From positions 1 to 64,000 of the forward strand of contig JAKSLD010000019.1 of NCBI GenBank assembly GCA_024401395.1: a DNA stretch of 64,000 bases, written 5' to 3'. This document shows positions 16,243 to 25,102 of this stretch, piece after piece. Under the pieces are notes generated by a model. The model was not told where the DNA came from. It was given only the letters and a program-made list of their open reading frames with translations, and ran no database searches. This DNA is from Bacteroidales bacterium (GTDB taxonomy: Bacteria; Bacteroidota; Bacteroidia; Bacteroidales; Marinilabiliaceae). Position 1 is the stretch's first letter. Each line of letters starts with the position of its first letter. The translations under genes were made by a program, and so were the position numbers.

Positions 16243-16875
16243 ATGGATATATGGTTGGTTGACGATCATCAGTTGTTCAGAACGGGATTCAGGACACTCC
16301 TTCAGCGTATTGAGGGAGTGAGGGTAACGTTTGAGGCATCAGATGGAGAGGAATTCTTGAAGAAGCTGGAAGAGGTGGAAAAGCAGCCTGATATTGTTTT
16401 TATGGATATATCCATGCCGAAGATGAACGGGTTGCTTGCTACTGAAGCTGCGCTGTCATTGGTGCCCGATGTCAATATAATAATATTGTCAATGTTTGGA
16501 GAGCGAGAGTATTACTCCAAGCTTGTGGACAAAGGTATAAAGGGGTTTCTGCTGAAGTCGTGCGATTTCTCCGAAGTAGAGAAGGCGATAAAAGCAATTT
16601 CAGTAGGGGATATGTATTTTTCGGAAGAGTTGCTGGCGCAGATAAGTGTACAAAATAATACTACACCTTCGGTAGACGAGATGCTTAGTGAGCGAGAATT
16701 AGACGTATTGGCATTGATATGTTCAGGAGAGAGTAATCAAGAGATAGCAGACCATCTATACATATCCAAGAGAACCGTAGAGAAGCACAGGGCGAACCTG
16801 ATGGTAAAGACCGGTTGTGGAAATACGGCATCGCTCGTTGTGTATGCAGTGAAAGAGGGACTGTATCCGATATAG
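16243..16875 (+). CDS. NarL/FixJ-family response regulator
   Basis: REC domain (about 1-120) with acidic pocket DD at 7-8, phospho-acceptor in VFMDISMPKMNG (Asp near 56) and a KGIKGFLLKS end. It is followed by a LuxR-type HTH (about 148-205: LSERELDVLALICSGESNQEIADHLYIS, then KRTVEKHRANLM). A DNA-binding output regulator. No histidine kinase is adjacent, so the partner is encoded elsewhere. It is 44 bp upstream of mazG and may be cotranscribed with it. Confidence 0.92.
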   Translation: MDIWLVDDHQLFRTGFRTLLQRIEGVRVTFEASDGEEFLKKLEEVEKQPDIVFMDISMPKMNGLLATEAALSLVPDVNIIILSMFGEREYYSKLVDKGIKGFLLKSCDFSEVEKAIKAISVGDMYFSEELLAQISVQNNTTPSVDEMLSERELDVLALICSGESNQEIADHLYISKRTVEKHRANLMVKTGCGNTASLVVYAVKEGLYPI

Positions 16876-16918
16876 GTATTCAGAGAGTAGGGTTTAATGT
16901 TTATGCTTTAGAGTTTAT

Positions 16919-17704
16919 ATGGCAGATTTTATTACATCATATAATAGATTTGCAGATGTGCTAGACCGTTTGCGTGTTGAATGTCCGTGGGATAAGAAGC
17001 AGACATGGGAGACACTGCGTACGATGACGATAGAAGAGACATACGAGTTGGCCGATGCCATCTCGAAGTCGGATGTCCAGAATGTAAAGAAAGAACTAGG
17101 CGATGTTTTTCTGCATATAGCATTCTATGCAAAGATAGCTACCGAAAAAGAGCTGTTTACCTTTGCAGATGTATTAGACTCACTGACAGAGAAACTGATA
17201 TACCGTCATCCACACATATTCGGTAACGCGGTGGCAGAAGATGCAGAAGCTGTGACCAAGAATTGGGAGAAGTTGAAGCTCAAGGAGAAAGACGGGAACA
17301 AGAGTGTATTGGCAGGCGTACCAGATGCGTTGCCAGCATTGATAAAAGCATATCGAATACAAGGTAAGGCACAAGGCGTAGGATTCGACTGGGAGACGGC
17401 AGACCTGGTATGGGACAAGGTGAAAGAAGAGATGGACGAGTTGAAGGCAGAAGTGGAAGCCAATGATGCAGACAAGATGGAAGCAGAGATGGGAGACCTG
17501 CTGTTTGCTGTTGTGAATCTAGCCAGGAAACTACATATCAATCCAGAGAATGCGTTAGAGAGGACCAACAAGAAGTTTATCGGGAGGTTTACCTATTTGG
17601 AAGACAATACACTGAAAAAAGGCAAAGACCTGAAAGACATGACATTGGCAGAGATGGACGAGTTGTGGGATGAAGCCAAACGTTTAGAAAGACTAAAAAA
17701 ATAG
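16919..17704 (+). CDS. mazG: Nucleoside triphosphate pyrophosphohydrolase MazG
   Basis: Hydrolyses (d)NTPs to NMP plus PPi; house-cleaning enzyme. The N-terminal MazG domain has CPWDKKQTWETLRT and EETYELADAI, then KELGDVFLHIAFYAK with the EExxE/ExxD metal pattern. The second MazG domain repeats EEMDELKAEV and EAEMGDLLFAVVNLAR. Length 261 fits two-domain MazG proteins. It follows the response regulator gene and precedes nusB. Confidence 0.95.
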   Translation: MADFITSYNRFADVLDRLRVECPWDKKQTWETLRTMTIEETYELADAISKSDVQNVKKELGDVFLHIAFYAKIATEKELFTFADVLDSLTEKLIYRHPHIFGNAVAEDAEAVTKNWEKLKLKEKDGNKSVLAGVPDALPALIKAYRIQGKAQGVGFDWETADLVWDKVKEEMDELKAEVEANDADKMEAEMGDLLFAVVNLARKLHINPENALERTNKKFIGRFTYLEDNTLKKGKDLKDMTLAEMDELWDEAKRLERLKK

Positions 17705-17722
17705 TAACTAAATATAAAACGC

Positions 17723-17753
17723 TTTGCTTTATCACTTTTTGTGATTAGCTTTG
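17723..17753 (+). promoter_or_regulatory. Consensus promoter for nusB
   Basis: TTTG (17723-17726), 19 bp, TAGCTTTG (17746-17753): full consensus match, 40 bp before the nusB ATG. Confidence 0.75.
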
Positions 17754-17793
17754 CAACTCCTAAAACAATAAATAACAAAAGTTCTTATACAAG

Positions 17794-18729
17794 ATGTTAA
17801 GCAGACGACTACTTCGAGTTAAAGTAATGCAGATGGTTTACGCTCATCATATACAGAGCGACACTGATTACAAAATAGTCCTCAGCGAATTGCAACATAG
17901 TGTAGCAAAGGCACACGAGTTGTATATGTACCTTCTCCTTCTACCTAGTGCATTGCGCCGAATGGCAGTTAAGAAAATTGAGATTGGACGCCAGAAGATA
18001 CGTCCGACGAAGGAGGAATTGAATCCTAACACAAAGTTTGTACGCAACAGAGCCATATTAGAGCTTGAGAAGAATGAGACATTGAATGCCTATGTTGAGT
18101 CGACAGGTATTTCGTGGTTCAATGATGAAGAATTTCTGCGTACGCTATTCAACAAGCTTCTTGCATCAGAATTGTATAAAGAGTATATGAACTCTGAGGA
18201 AGACTCATTGGAGAATGACCGCAGATTTGTATTCAGATACTTGACACATGAGCTTCCTACATACGATTTGATATATGATCATTTCGAGTCGGAGTCGATC
18301 TACTGGAACGATGAGGTTCAGTTTGAGATGAGTCTGGCAGGAAAGACAGTCAAGATGATAGAAGAAGACAATGGTCAGACACTTGAGATACTTGGTGTTT
18401 ACAAAGACGATGAGGACAAAGAGTTCACAGAGAACCTGCTCCGCAAGTCGATGAGCGGTTATGACGAGGCATTCGGTCTTATCAAGAAGTATTCGCTCAA
18501 GTGGGATCCAGAGCGTGTGTCATTGATGGATACCATACTTATAGATATGGCCATAGCAGAGATGACATCCATGAGAGAGCTTCAGGTAAAGGTGACGCTC
18601 AATGAGTATCTTGAGATAAGCAAGTATTACTCATCAGACAAGAGTCATATTTACATCAACGGCTTGCTGGAAAAGATAGTACGCCAACTCTTTGAGGAGA
18701 AGCGTATATTGCCAGCGCAGTTGCAGTAA
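17794..18729 (+). CDS. nusB: Transcription antitermination factor NusB
   Basis: RNA-binding factor for rRNA antitermination with NusE/S10. It starts RRLLRVKVMQMVYAHHIQ, the NusB entry, and ends with the NusB core (about 190-300: DTILIDMAIAEMTSM, LNEYLEISKYYSS, INGLLEKIV). At 311 residues it is about twice the E. coli protein; the extra middle part is typical of Bacteroidetes NusB. First gene of a run with DUF1573, yajC and ybbR, behind a consensus promoter. Confidence 0.93.
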   Translation: MLSRRLLRVKVMQMVYAHHIQSDTDYKIVLSELQHSVAKAHELYMYLLLLPSALRRMAVKKIEIGRQKIRPTKEELNPNTKFVRNRAILELEKNETLNAYVESTGISWFNDEEFLRTLFNKLLASELYKEYMNSEEDSLENDRRFVFRYLTHELPTYDLIYDHFESESIYWNDEVQFEMSLAGKTVKMIEEDNGQTLEILGVYKDDEDKEFTENLLRKSMSGYDEAFGLIKKYSLKWDPERVSLMDTILIDMAIAEMTSMRELQVKVTLNEYLEISKYYSSDKSHIYINGLLEKIVRQLFEEKRILPAQLQ

Positions 18730-18739
18730 AAAGATACGA

Positions 18740-19150
18740 ATGAGAGTCGGTCTACTCCTTTTCTATGTCCTTGCTGCTATAGGAATGCTTAGCGGTTGCT
18801 CGCAGTTTTTTAATAAAACGAGCGATACAAGTGCAGTTGAAGAGACAGGAAAAGGACTAGCATTAGACAAGACAATACTAGACTTCGGTACGATAGAGAT
18901 GGGAGAGATGCTGTCGCGTCGTATCAAGTTGAAGAACGAATCGGGCAGGGGGGTAGTCATACGAGATGTGAAAGCGAGTTGTGACTGCATTCAGCCCAAT
19001 ATCAGTTCCTCAGAAGTAGAAGCAGGGAAGACGGTGACCGTAGAAGTATTGCTTGACAGCCGAGGGGTAATAGGAACACAATACCACAAGGTAACAATTG
19101 ATACAGAGATCGGGACATACGAATTCGCTGTAACAGCAGAGATAAGATAA
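18740..19150 (+). CDS. DUF1573 lipoprotein
   Basis: The start at 18740 gives a lipoprotein signal (hydrophobic stretch, LSGC with Cys 20). The rest is a single DUF1573 beta-sandwich: LDFGTIEMGEMLSRRIKLKNESG, the VKASCDCIQPN motif and TVTVEVLLDSRGVIG. Such Ig-like domains are common in Bacteroidetes envelope proteins; role unknown. An upstream start at 18692 would overlap nusB and hide the signal peptide. It sits between nusB and yajC in the order usual for this group. Confidence 0.85.
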   Translation: MRVGLLLFYVLAAIGMLSGCSQFFNKTSDTSAVEETGKGLALDKTILDFGTIEMGEMLSRRIKLKNESGRGVVIRDVKASCDCIQPNISSSEVEAGKTVTVEVLLDSRGVIGTQYHKVTIDTEIGTYEFAVTAEIR

Positions 19151-19180
19151 AACAGATAACCAATAAAACATTCACATAAT

Positions 19181-19495
19181 ATGTTTACTACACTTTTACA
19201 GGCTGTACAAGAGCCAGGACAAGGTAATATGCTTATGAGCTTTTTGCCTTTCATTATAGTTATTGCAATAATGTACTTCCTGATGATTCGTCCACAGCAG
19301 CAGCGTCAGAAGAAGCTCAATGAGTTCCGTGATTCGTTGAAGAAAGGCGATCAGGTTATGACAACTGGTGGTATTTACGGTAAGATTTCAGAAGTGAAGG
19401 AAGACGTTATCGTAGTTGAGGTAGCAGAAGGTGTCAAGATGAGATTTGACAAGTCTGCCATTCTTTCTGCTACAGACAAGAATCTTCAGCAATAA
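19181..19495 (+). CDS. yajC: Preprotein translocase subunit YajC
   Basis: SecDF-associated small membrane protein. One membrane helix (about 22-40, FLPFIIVIAIMYFLMI) ends in RPQQQRQKK, then the conserved LKKGDQVMTTGGIYGKI block and a basic/acidic tail. Length 104 is normal. It lies in the nusB-DUF1573-yajC-ybbR run. Confidence 0.95.
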   Translation: MFTTLLQAVQEPGQGNMLMSFLPFIIVIAIMYFLMIRPQQQRQKKLNEFRDSLKKGDQVMTTGGIYGKISEVKEDVIVVEVAEGVKMRFDKSAILSATDKNLQQ

Positions 19496-19517
19496 AGATT
19501 AAAAGGATAGTCCCGAT

Positions 19518-20507
19518 ATGCCGATAGTGCAGAAAATATTGGGAATATTGCGCGGACGCAATTTCCGCCTGTATATAAGTTTCGTCGTAGTTGCCTCGCT
19601 GTTTTGGCTGATAGAGCAACTACGACGTGACTATACTACGGCTATAATGATACCTATAGAGGCACATACCTCGCCAGACAACTATATATTAGACCAAGAA
19701 AAGGCGAAAGAGCTGAATCTGAAAGCAGTCATTTCGTCGGATGGCTTTACCTTGTTAAAGTACTATCTATTCGACTTGTCGTCCCAAAAAGTGAGAGCGG
19801 ACGTGAGCAGGCTATCAAGAGTTCAGACAAAAGAAGGAGTATTTGCGGTAATAACACCAACCCAGTTCTATTCAGAGATATCAGGGAATATGCCCGACCA
19901 TATAGAATTGAAGGGATTGCTTCAAGACACAGTATATGTACCATTGCTCAAGGCCAGAAAGAGATACCTGCCGATTGTGGCGAGGGTAAACTACGGTATA
20001 GAGCAACAGCATATACTATCAGACAAGATTACTATTTCTCCATCATACGTTTGGGTAAACGGAACAAACAATATATTAGACACGATGCAAGCCGTTTACA
20101 CAAAGAACACAGACTTTTTTATGCTACATGATACATTGACGCTGTCGCTTGATTTTGACCTCCCGAAGGGAGTAGAGACCAATGTGAGCAAGGTTGATGT
20201 GACATTCTGCGTAGAACCATACACAGAAAAGACAATAGAGGTACCTATCACGGCTTTAAATGTGCCAGACGGGTATATATTCAGGGCGTTCCCACATACG
20301 GCGAGAGTGACATTTACGGTGGGGATGAGTTCATTTGAGAAAGTCGGAGAGAATAACATAGACATAGTTGCAGATTTGTCATCTGTTGATATACACACCA
20401 ATAATCAACAAAAGGTGAAGTTGCATTTAGCAACTACACCTGAGAATATTACGAATGTAACCTATACCCCTATCTTTGTAGAGTTCCTTCTTGAGAAGGA
20501 AAAGTAA
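19518..20507 (+). CDS. YbbR-like domain protein
   Basis: One N-terminal membrane anchor (about 17-33) followed by an extracytoplasmic region with YbbR-like repeats (GLLQDTVYVPL, VWVNGTNNILDTM, KTIEVPITALNVPDGY, ARVTFTVGMSSFEKV). YbbR proteins in other bacteria work with the diadenylate cyclase CdaA or in the envelope. In Bacteroidetes this gene follows yajC and usually precedes coaE. Here coaE is not next; the following gene is on the other strand. Confidence 0.75.
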   Translation: MPIVQKILGILRGRNFRLYISFVVVASLFWLIEQLRRDYTTAIMIPIEAHTSPDNYILDQEKAKELNLKAVISSDGFTLLKYYLFDLSSQKVRADVSRLSRVQTKEGVFAVITPTQFYSEISGNMPDHIELKGLLQDTVYVPLLKARKRYLPIVARVNYGIEQQHILSDKITISPSYVWVNGTNNILDTMQAVYTKNTDFFMLHDTLTLSLDFDLPKGVETNVSKVDVTFCVEPYTEKTIEVPITALNVPDGYIFRAFPHTARVTFTVGMSSFEKVGENNIDIVADLSSVDIHTNNQQKVKLHLATTPENITNVTYTPIFVEFLLEKEK

Positions 20508-20528
20508 AAGAGATTTTCTGTTTTATTG

Positions 20529-21557
20529 TCAGAATCTAGGGTAAACGTATTTGTCTGTATTAGAAGTGAAATGCAGACCGAATACAGAATTATTATCTAT
20601 TGGCCTAGTCTTTTCAGCTATCAGAGAATAGTCATCAGCATTTATGGCATAATACTCGTATGCGTTGTCTTTTTTGATGATTATTGTCCAATCCAGAATA
20701 TTGCCATAGATAGTCATAGATTCCTTTATAGGGTCGAAAGAAGGGATATCGACAAGAGAAATGCTATAATCAGAATTAAGCACATACACCTTATGCTGTG
20801 AATCACAGAGAAGTCCGAGAATTCTTCGAGAACGGAATTCGGTGATGAAAACATTAGATATCTCAATATCCAGAGGAATATCGATACTACGGACATAAGG
20901 TCGGCCAACTACCTGTTTCAGGTGAAAGAGCTTATTTTCAGAATCGAGGACGAGATACCCCTCGTCGTATTCCTTTCGTGTCGATGGGTTGCCCGACAAT
21001 TGTTTTGCAGGGAAAGAGAAACCCTTGTCGAGCATTACCTTAGTAAATTTTGCACTTTTTTCGGCTTCGATGCTGTTAGACTCCATATCAATAAACTCTA
21101 TGCCATCGTCTGTTGTACGGAACACATCGGAAGGCATTACGAGATCCACCCTTTTAGATTGAGATTCCAAAAGAGGGTACAATTTTACCGTATTTGCGTT
21201 AATGAGATTAGGATTACTATAGAAAGTGAAATTGGTATTATTCACCTCGTGAGGAGTGAAAGCTCTTCCGCAAATAGAATCAGGGAAACGGTTATCCGTT
21301 ATGAGTTGGCGTATGTAGAAGAACGGCAACAAAGAATCAGCCTCCTCGCGAGAAAAGACGACATTATTGTCATCGCACCAGTAAGAACCATTAGTATCTC
21401 CGCGCGTTATATTCAAGAAACCCTTATGGACGCTACTATAGAGAGTCAGCAAAGGAGTATCATTCTTCGCACTAAAGAAAGCATAGCACCAAGGAGCAAT
21501 CCATATAAGGAGGAAGAGGCATATAAAGTAGAAAAATATCTTGCTGAATTGTTTCAT
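20529..21557 (-). CDS. DUF4857 domain protein
   Basis: An N-terminal membrane segment (about 5-27) anchors a large domain. The sequence agrees with what I recall of DUF4857 proteins: LLPFFYIRQL, RVDLVMPSDVFR, FPAKQLSGNPSTRKEYDEGYLVLDSENKLFHLKQVVGRPYVRS (residues about 195-238) and PSFDPIKESMTIYGNILDWT. It may form a beta-propeller-like periplasmic domain; function is not known. Last gene of the seven-gene operon headed by the TonB receptor, 17 bp after the permease. Its constant company with an ABC transporter suggests a partner of that transporter. Confidence 0.75.
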   Translation of the reverse strand: MKQFSKIFFYFICLFLLIWIAPWCYAFFSAKNDTPLLTLYSSVHKGFLNITRGDTNGSYWCDDNNVVFSREEADSLLPFFYIRQLITDNRFPDSICGRAFTPHEVNNTNFTFYSNPNLINANTVKLYPLLESQSKRVDLVMPSDVFRTTDDGIEFIDMESNSIEAEKSAKFTKVMLDKGFSFPAKQLSGNPSTRKEYDEGYLVLDSENKLFHLKQVVGRPYVRSIDIPLDIEISNVFITEFRSRRILGLLCDSQHKVYVLNSDYSISLVDIPSFDPIKESMTIYGNILDWTIIIKKDNAYEYYAINADDYSLIAEKTRPIDNNSVFGLHFTSNTDKYVYPRF

Positions 21558-21574
21558 AGTATCAGATGTCTAGT

Positions 21575-22240
21575 TTAGAACTGTTTACCCTTTTTGAAAT
21601 GAGAAACTGAAATCCAAGAGAGCGAACCCAGAAGGAACGTGAAAACAGTCAGATATGGCAAGAATCCATTATAAGCCTCAGGGTAAGGAGAGATAAAATA
21701 GATTCGGATAAGCATCATAGATATAGCGATAAATAAGATGCGATATAGCCAAGAAGGTTCCAGAACGACCCAGGAAGTCAGCAGATAAGCAGCGATGCCA
21801 GCCAAGAACCAAGGCAAAGCTGTGAGTATGATATGCCAATACAACTCATGGGCAAATACCTGTTGCAGTCCGAAGAACAGAATGAGCAAGTTGACAAAGA
21901 AGCAAGATATGACAGCTAAGAGTCCGAACTTGAGCATTGAGAAAATCATCTTAGAATGAGAGCAAGGCAAGTGGAGCGTCAGTTTGAGACACTTGTGATA
22001 CATTTCTGGTGCGAACTGAACTATAGCCAACAATATACCAGCTATCAGAGGGACAAACTGCATAGTAGACTCGATGAAGACAGAGTCCTTGATGATACCC
22101 ACCTCCCACAGATGGGCGGCACCTTTGAGTTCGACGACACGGAAGATGCGCAAAACGGCATATCCTGCAAAACCATTAGAGGATAAAAACAACAACAGTA
22201 AAAACCAGCGTGTTTTGATCCATTCCTTATAATAAATCAT
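21575..22240 (-). CDS. ABC transporter permease-type membrane protein
   Basis: 221 residues with about six hydrophobic helices and a basic C-terminus, resembling ABC-2-type permeases although no family motif is obvious. It lies 9 bp after the ATPase gene and 17 bp before the DUF4857 gene, so it is very likely the membrane half of that transporter. The residue pattern fits an exporter-type or mechanotransmission-type system rather than a binding-protein importer, and no substrate-binding protein is present. Confidence 0.72.
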   Translation of the reverse strand: MIYYKEWIKTRWFLLLLFLSSNGFAGYAVLRIFRVVELKGAAHLWEVGIIKDSVFIESTMQFVPLIAGILLAIVQFAPEMYHKCLKLTLHLPCSHSKMIFSMLKFGLLAVISCFFVNLLILFFGLQQVFAHELYWHIILTALPWFLAGIAAYLLTSWVVLEPSWLYRILFIAISMMLIRIYFISPYPEAYNGFLPYLTVFTFLLGSLSWISVSHFKKGKQF

Positions 22241-22249
22241 ACTTTACAA

Positions 22250-23146
22250 TCAATATTTACCAGTCAGACCGATGAAAGCGTCCTCGAGGTTGAGGTTCTC
22301 GCATATAAGATTATTGACAGGGACACCTGCCGAACGGAGTTCGTTTTCCACTTCATCAGGCTTGAGGAAAGAGTGAACCTCGAAAGTCTGGCGGAGAACA
22401 TTAGGGCGATACATACCATTGATAGAAGAAGGGCAAGAATAGCCATCCGGCACACGGCAAGTATACCTATGGAAAGTATTCAGCAACTGATCGACAGGTT
22501 GTTGGGTAAGAATACCTCCATAATCCATGATTATACAATCATCGATAAGACGTTCCATATCCTGAATGATATGAGAAGTGAGGAAAACCGTTTTGTTTTC
22601 CGACTTAGCGTAATCGCGCAGATACTCCACGAAAAGGCGGCGATATCCAGGGTCGAGACCAAGGGAGAAGTCGTCCAAGATAAGAAGCTCGGGGTCCTGA
22701 GCCAGGATAAGACCCAATGCGACCTGACTACGCTGACCACAAGACATACGAGATATTTTCTGACCAGGAGCCACTTTGAGCATATTCATCAATTCGTAGT
22801 AAGCATCGCGTTTCCACTGGCCAGGGTAGAAAGAGGCGTAGAACTTCTCGATTTCCTTGATGGTCATGAACTGATACTGTACGTGGCCCTCGATGAGCAG
22901 ACCAATACGTCGGCGCATTTCGTGGGGCATAGAGAGAGTATCATGCCCGAACATAAAGCATTGCCCAGCTTTAGGCTGGAGGTAGCCGCTCAAAATATTG
23001 ATAGTCGTAGTCTTTCCTGCGCCGTTTTTACCGAGCAATCCCAGAATACGTCCTTTAGGGACACTGAAACTGAGGTTTTCGTAGATAAGACGCTTCCCAT
23101 AGTAGTGAGTAAGATTACGACACTCGATAATCTTTTCTTCGTCCAT
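22250..23146 (-). CDS. ABC transporter ATP-binding protein (variant Walker B)
   Basis: CcmA/ABC-2-type ATPase of 298 residues. Walker A GKNGAGKT is at 39-46, signature MSCGQ at 134-138, Walker B LLILD at 154-158 and the switch His at 192 (TSH). The catalytic position after Walker B is Asp 159, giving LDDFSLGLD where most ABC ATPases have LDEPTxGLD. A conservative E-to-D change usually slows hydrolysis. Neighbours are a six-helix permease downstream and a Cys/His lipoprotein upstream, in the TonB-headed operon. Confidence 0.88.
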   Translation of the reverse strand: MDEEKIIECRNLTHYYGKRLIYENLSFSVPKGRILGLLGKNGAGKTTTINILSGYLQPKAGQCFMFGHDTLSMPHEMRRRIGLLIEGHVQYQFMTIKEIEKFYASFYPGQWKRDAYYELMNMLKVAPGQKISRMSCGQRSQVALGLILAQDPELLILDDFSLGLDPGYRRLFVEYLRDYAKSENKTVFLTSHIIQDMERLIDDCIIMDYGGILTQQPVDQLLNTFHRYTCRVPDGYSCPSSINGMYRPNVLRQTFEVHSFLKPDEVENELRSAGVPVNNLICENLNLEDAFIGLTGKY

Positions 23147-23151
23147 AATAG

Positions 23152-23724
23152 TTACTGTTCTACGATTTCGTAGCTGATAGCATTAATGTGATAGAAGGAT
23201 AGGTATGGTTTTCCTTCTGTAATCTGACGTGTTTCGATGCGTTTGCGGTAATCGGCGATACGACCAGCGGTAGTATTAGCCGTTTCTCCGCGAGCGCTTT
23301 TCTCTGTATCGCAAGTAGCGGTATTCTCCTCTGAAAGTTCCTTTTCTGTCAGTTGGTTCTCCCAGCTTTGGAGGTAAGCTTCATCTATACGGTCCTCGAC
23401 GAGAGTACCAGTTACGCGAACAACGCTCTTTATGCATTTTGTATCGAAGGCACCTAGTTTGCAAGCCTCTACGCGGATGGTCTTGGTATTGTCGGTACCC
23501 ATGAGGAAGATCTTGCGAGCACCATGTTTGCAGGTGTGAGTACATACGCCTTCGATGGTAACCTCTTTGTCGGTGAGGGATTCAGCGTTAGCGAGGAGGT
23601 CGTCGATTTCCAAAGCGGAAGAGACGGCAGAAGCAGATGACGTTTTACTAGAAGAGTTGTTACATGCTGTTGTGAACCCTATGCAAATAACGAGAACTAG
23701 TAGTAATTGGAAGTAGTTTTTCAT
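23152..23724 (-). CDS. Cys/His-rich lipoprotein with OB-fold-like domain
   Basis: The lipoprotein signal ends at Cys 21 (TTAC), followed by a Ser-rich linker. The mature part (about 40-115) looks like an OB-fold: KEVTIEGVC, KIFLMGTD, KTIRVEACK, VVRVTGTLVED. It carries a CTHTCKHG motif (Cys 61, His 63, Cys 65, His 67) plus Cys 88, 97 and 138. The cluster suggests metal or heme contact or redox chemistry, but this is inference. It sits 5 bp before the ABC ATPase gene and 1 bp after the DUF6850 gene. Confidence 0.65.
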   Translation of the reverse strand: MKNYFQLLLVLVICIGFTTACNNSSSKTSSASAVSSALEIDDLLANAESLTDKEVTIEGVCTHTCKHGARKIFLMGTDNTKTIRVEACKLGAFDTKCIKSVVRVTGTLVEDRIDEAYLQSWENQLTEKELSEENTATCDTEKSARGETANTTAGRIADYRKRIETRQITEGKPYLSFYHINAISYEIVEQ

Positions 23725-23725
23725 G

Positions 23726-25102
23726 TTATAGTCTGTATTTGACGTTAAAGTTAATTGTTTTTTTCTTATCTATTGATAAATTCTCAACATTTACATCAAC
23801 GCTAGTATAAATATTTCCCTTGGTTCGCAGATTGAAATTGTAATCTAGGTGAATGCCCAATTCCAAACGATTAGAAATGAGGTACTCCCATTCCTTCTCC
23901 AAAAGTTGGGCGTTGCGGTTATATTTCTGTTCTAGTGACTCATCCTTCAGTGTGAGCATATCACCATAGCGGCGCTCCTTAGCCAATGAACCTCTGGCGT
24001 TCATCTTAAACGGAGAGCGGTATTCAATATAGCCATACCATTTATGTCCTTTCAGTCTTTGCTGATATTCTTGTGGGTAGACGAAATGGGTCTGAGTCTT
24101 CAGGAAGAATTCATACGATGCTGCTCCAAAAATCTGAACCATAGAAGATTCGCTAGAAGATATAGAGAGAATATCGTTGAGGGCGATATTCAATTCTTCA
24201 GAATTATGTCGCTTTACCTCACTAAAATACTTGAATACTTCCATATCGCCATCAGATACCTTTTTGCCTACAGGGACATAGCTATCAACAGATTTGAAAG
24301 AAATCAAAGGTTTTCCGCCAATTATGTGCTTTATATCCAAATTCAGCGCGACCAAGTATCCCTCTTCACGTCCAATTTTTATGTTATCGACATGAGTGTC
24401 GATGTCGGAAGAAGAATGCATATATTTCAATCTTGCCGTTATTTTTTTAAATTCGTACCCAATAGCAGCGCCATTATCAATAGTACGGTAATATAAAGCA
24501 TGGTGCTTATTCCCGAATGCCTCTGTCGGACCAAAGAATAGTCCTTCGCAAGTAGTGATAGGTATTACAATGTCGGGACCAAATCTTCTAAGTGTCACCT
24601 CTTCTCGGTAAAGAGAAAAAATATAATCGACAGACAAACCATGCCAAGTTAGATTAGGTGTCAGTTCGATGCTGTTAACCACATTCTTGTTTCTTATATC
24701 GCGTTGTTTGGCCATAGAGCCAAGCATAATATTACCGGAAACAGAAGCTGACAACTCGTCTTTGATAGGGTATGAGAGAAGGGCATTGACATTGTATTGT
24801 TCCCTGCGGACATCGCCACGTATAGTATCGGCATAATAGAATGCGTAGGAACCTGGGGAGTACAACATAGAGTAGCCCATCTCCTGCTCATTAGATAGAG
24901 AGTAAGAGAACATACCTCTGCAAGAAGCGTTGCGAATGTTTCCTTCTCCATTTGCCCATGCAGAATACATCTGAGAGTGAGCTGCGTCTGTCAGAGCAGA
25001 ACGTCCATTTTGGAGTGTAACATCCACACCCACATTCTGAGCGAATGTGAGTGATGGAATTACAATCAGTATTGATAATATATTGAGAGCGATTCCTCTC
25101 AT
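23726..25102 (-). CDS. DUF6850-family outer-membrane protein
   Basis: A Sec signal (cleavage near FAQ, residue 22) precedes 436 residues of alternating beta-type sequence ending in an aromatic-rich strand (INFNVKYRL), consistent with an outer-membrane beta-barrel. The start of the mature protein and the FGNKHHALYYRTIDNGAAIGYEFKKI region agree with what I recall of DUF6850. It overlaps no neighbour but is directly joined to the DUF4876 gene (0 bp). It is probably the second outer-membrane component of the operon. Confidence 0.72.
   Translation of the reverse strand: MRGIALNILSILIVIPSLTFAQNVGVDVTLQNGRSALTDAAHSQMYSAWANGEGNIRNASCRGMFSYSLSNEQEMGYSMLYSPGSYAFYYADTIRGDVRREQYNVNALLSYPIKDELSASVSGNIMLGSMAKQRDIRNKNVVNSIELTPNLTWHGLSVDYIFSLYREEVTLRRFGPDIVIPITTCEGLFFGPTEAFGNKHHALYYRTIDNGAAIGYEFKKITARLKYMHSSSDIDTHVDNIKIGREEGYLVALNLDIKHIIGGKPLISFKSVDSYVPVGKKVSDGDMEVFKYFSEVKRHNSEELNIALNDILSISSSESSMVQIFGAASYEFFLKTQTHFVYPQEYQQRLKGHKWYGYIEYRSPFKMNARGSLAKERRYGDMLTLKDESLEQKYNRNAQLLEKEWEYLISNRLELGIHLDYNFNLRTKGNIYTSVDVNVENLSIDKKKTINFNVKYRL

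Noticed and set aside
18793-18815. Sequence GTTGCTCGCAGTTTTTTAAT resembling the array tail of locus D
   Set aside because: It lies inside the DUF1573 lipoprotein gene and encodes the lipobox region GCSQFFN; no 11-bp array precedes it, so codon content explains it.
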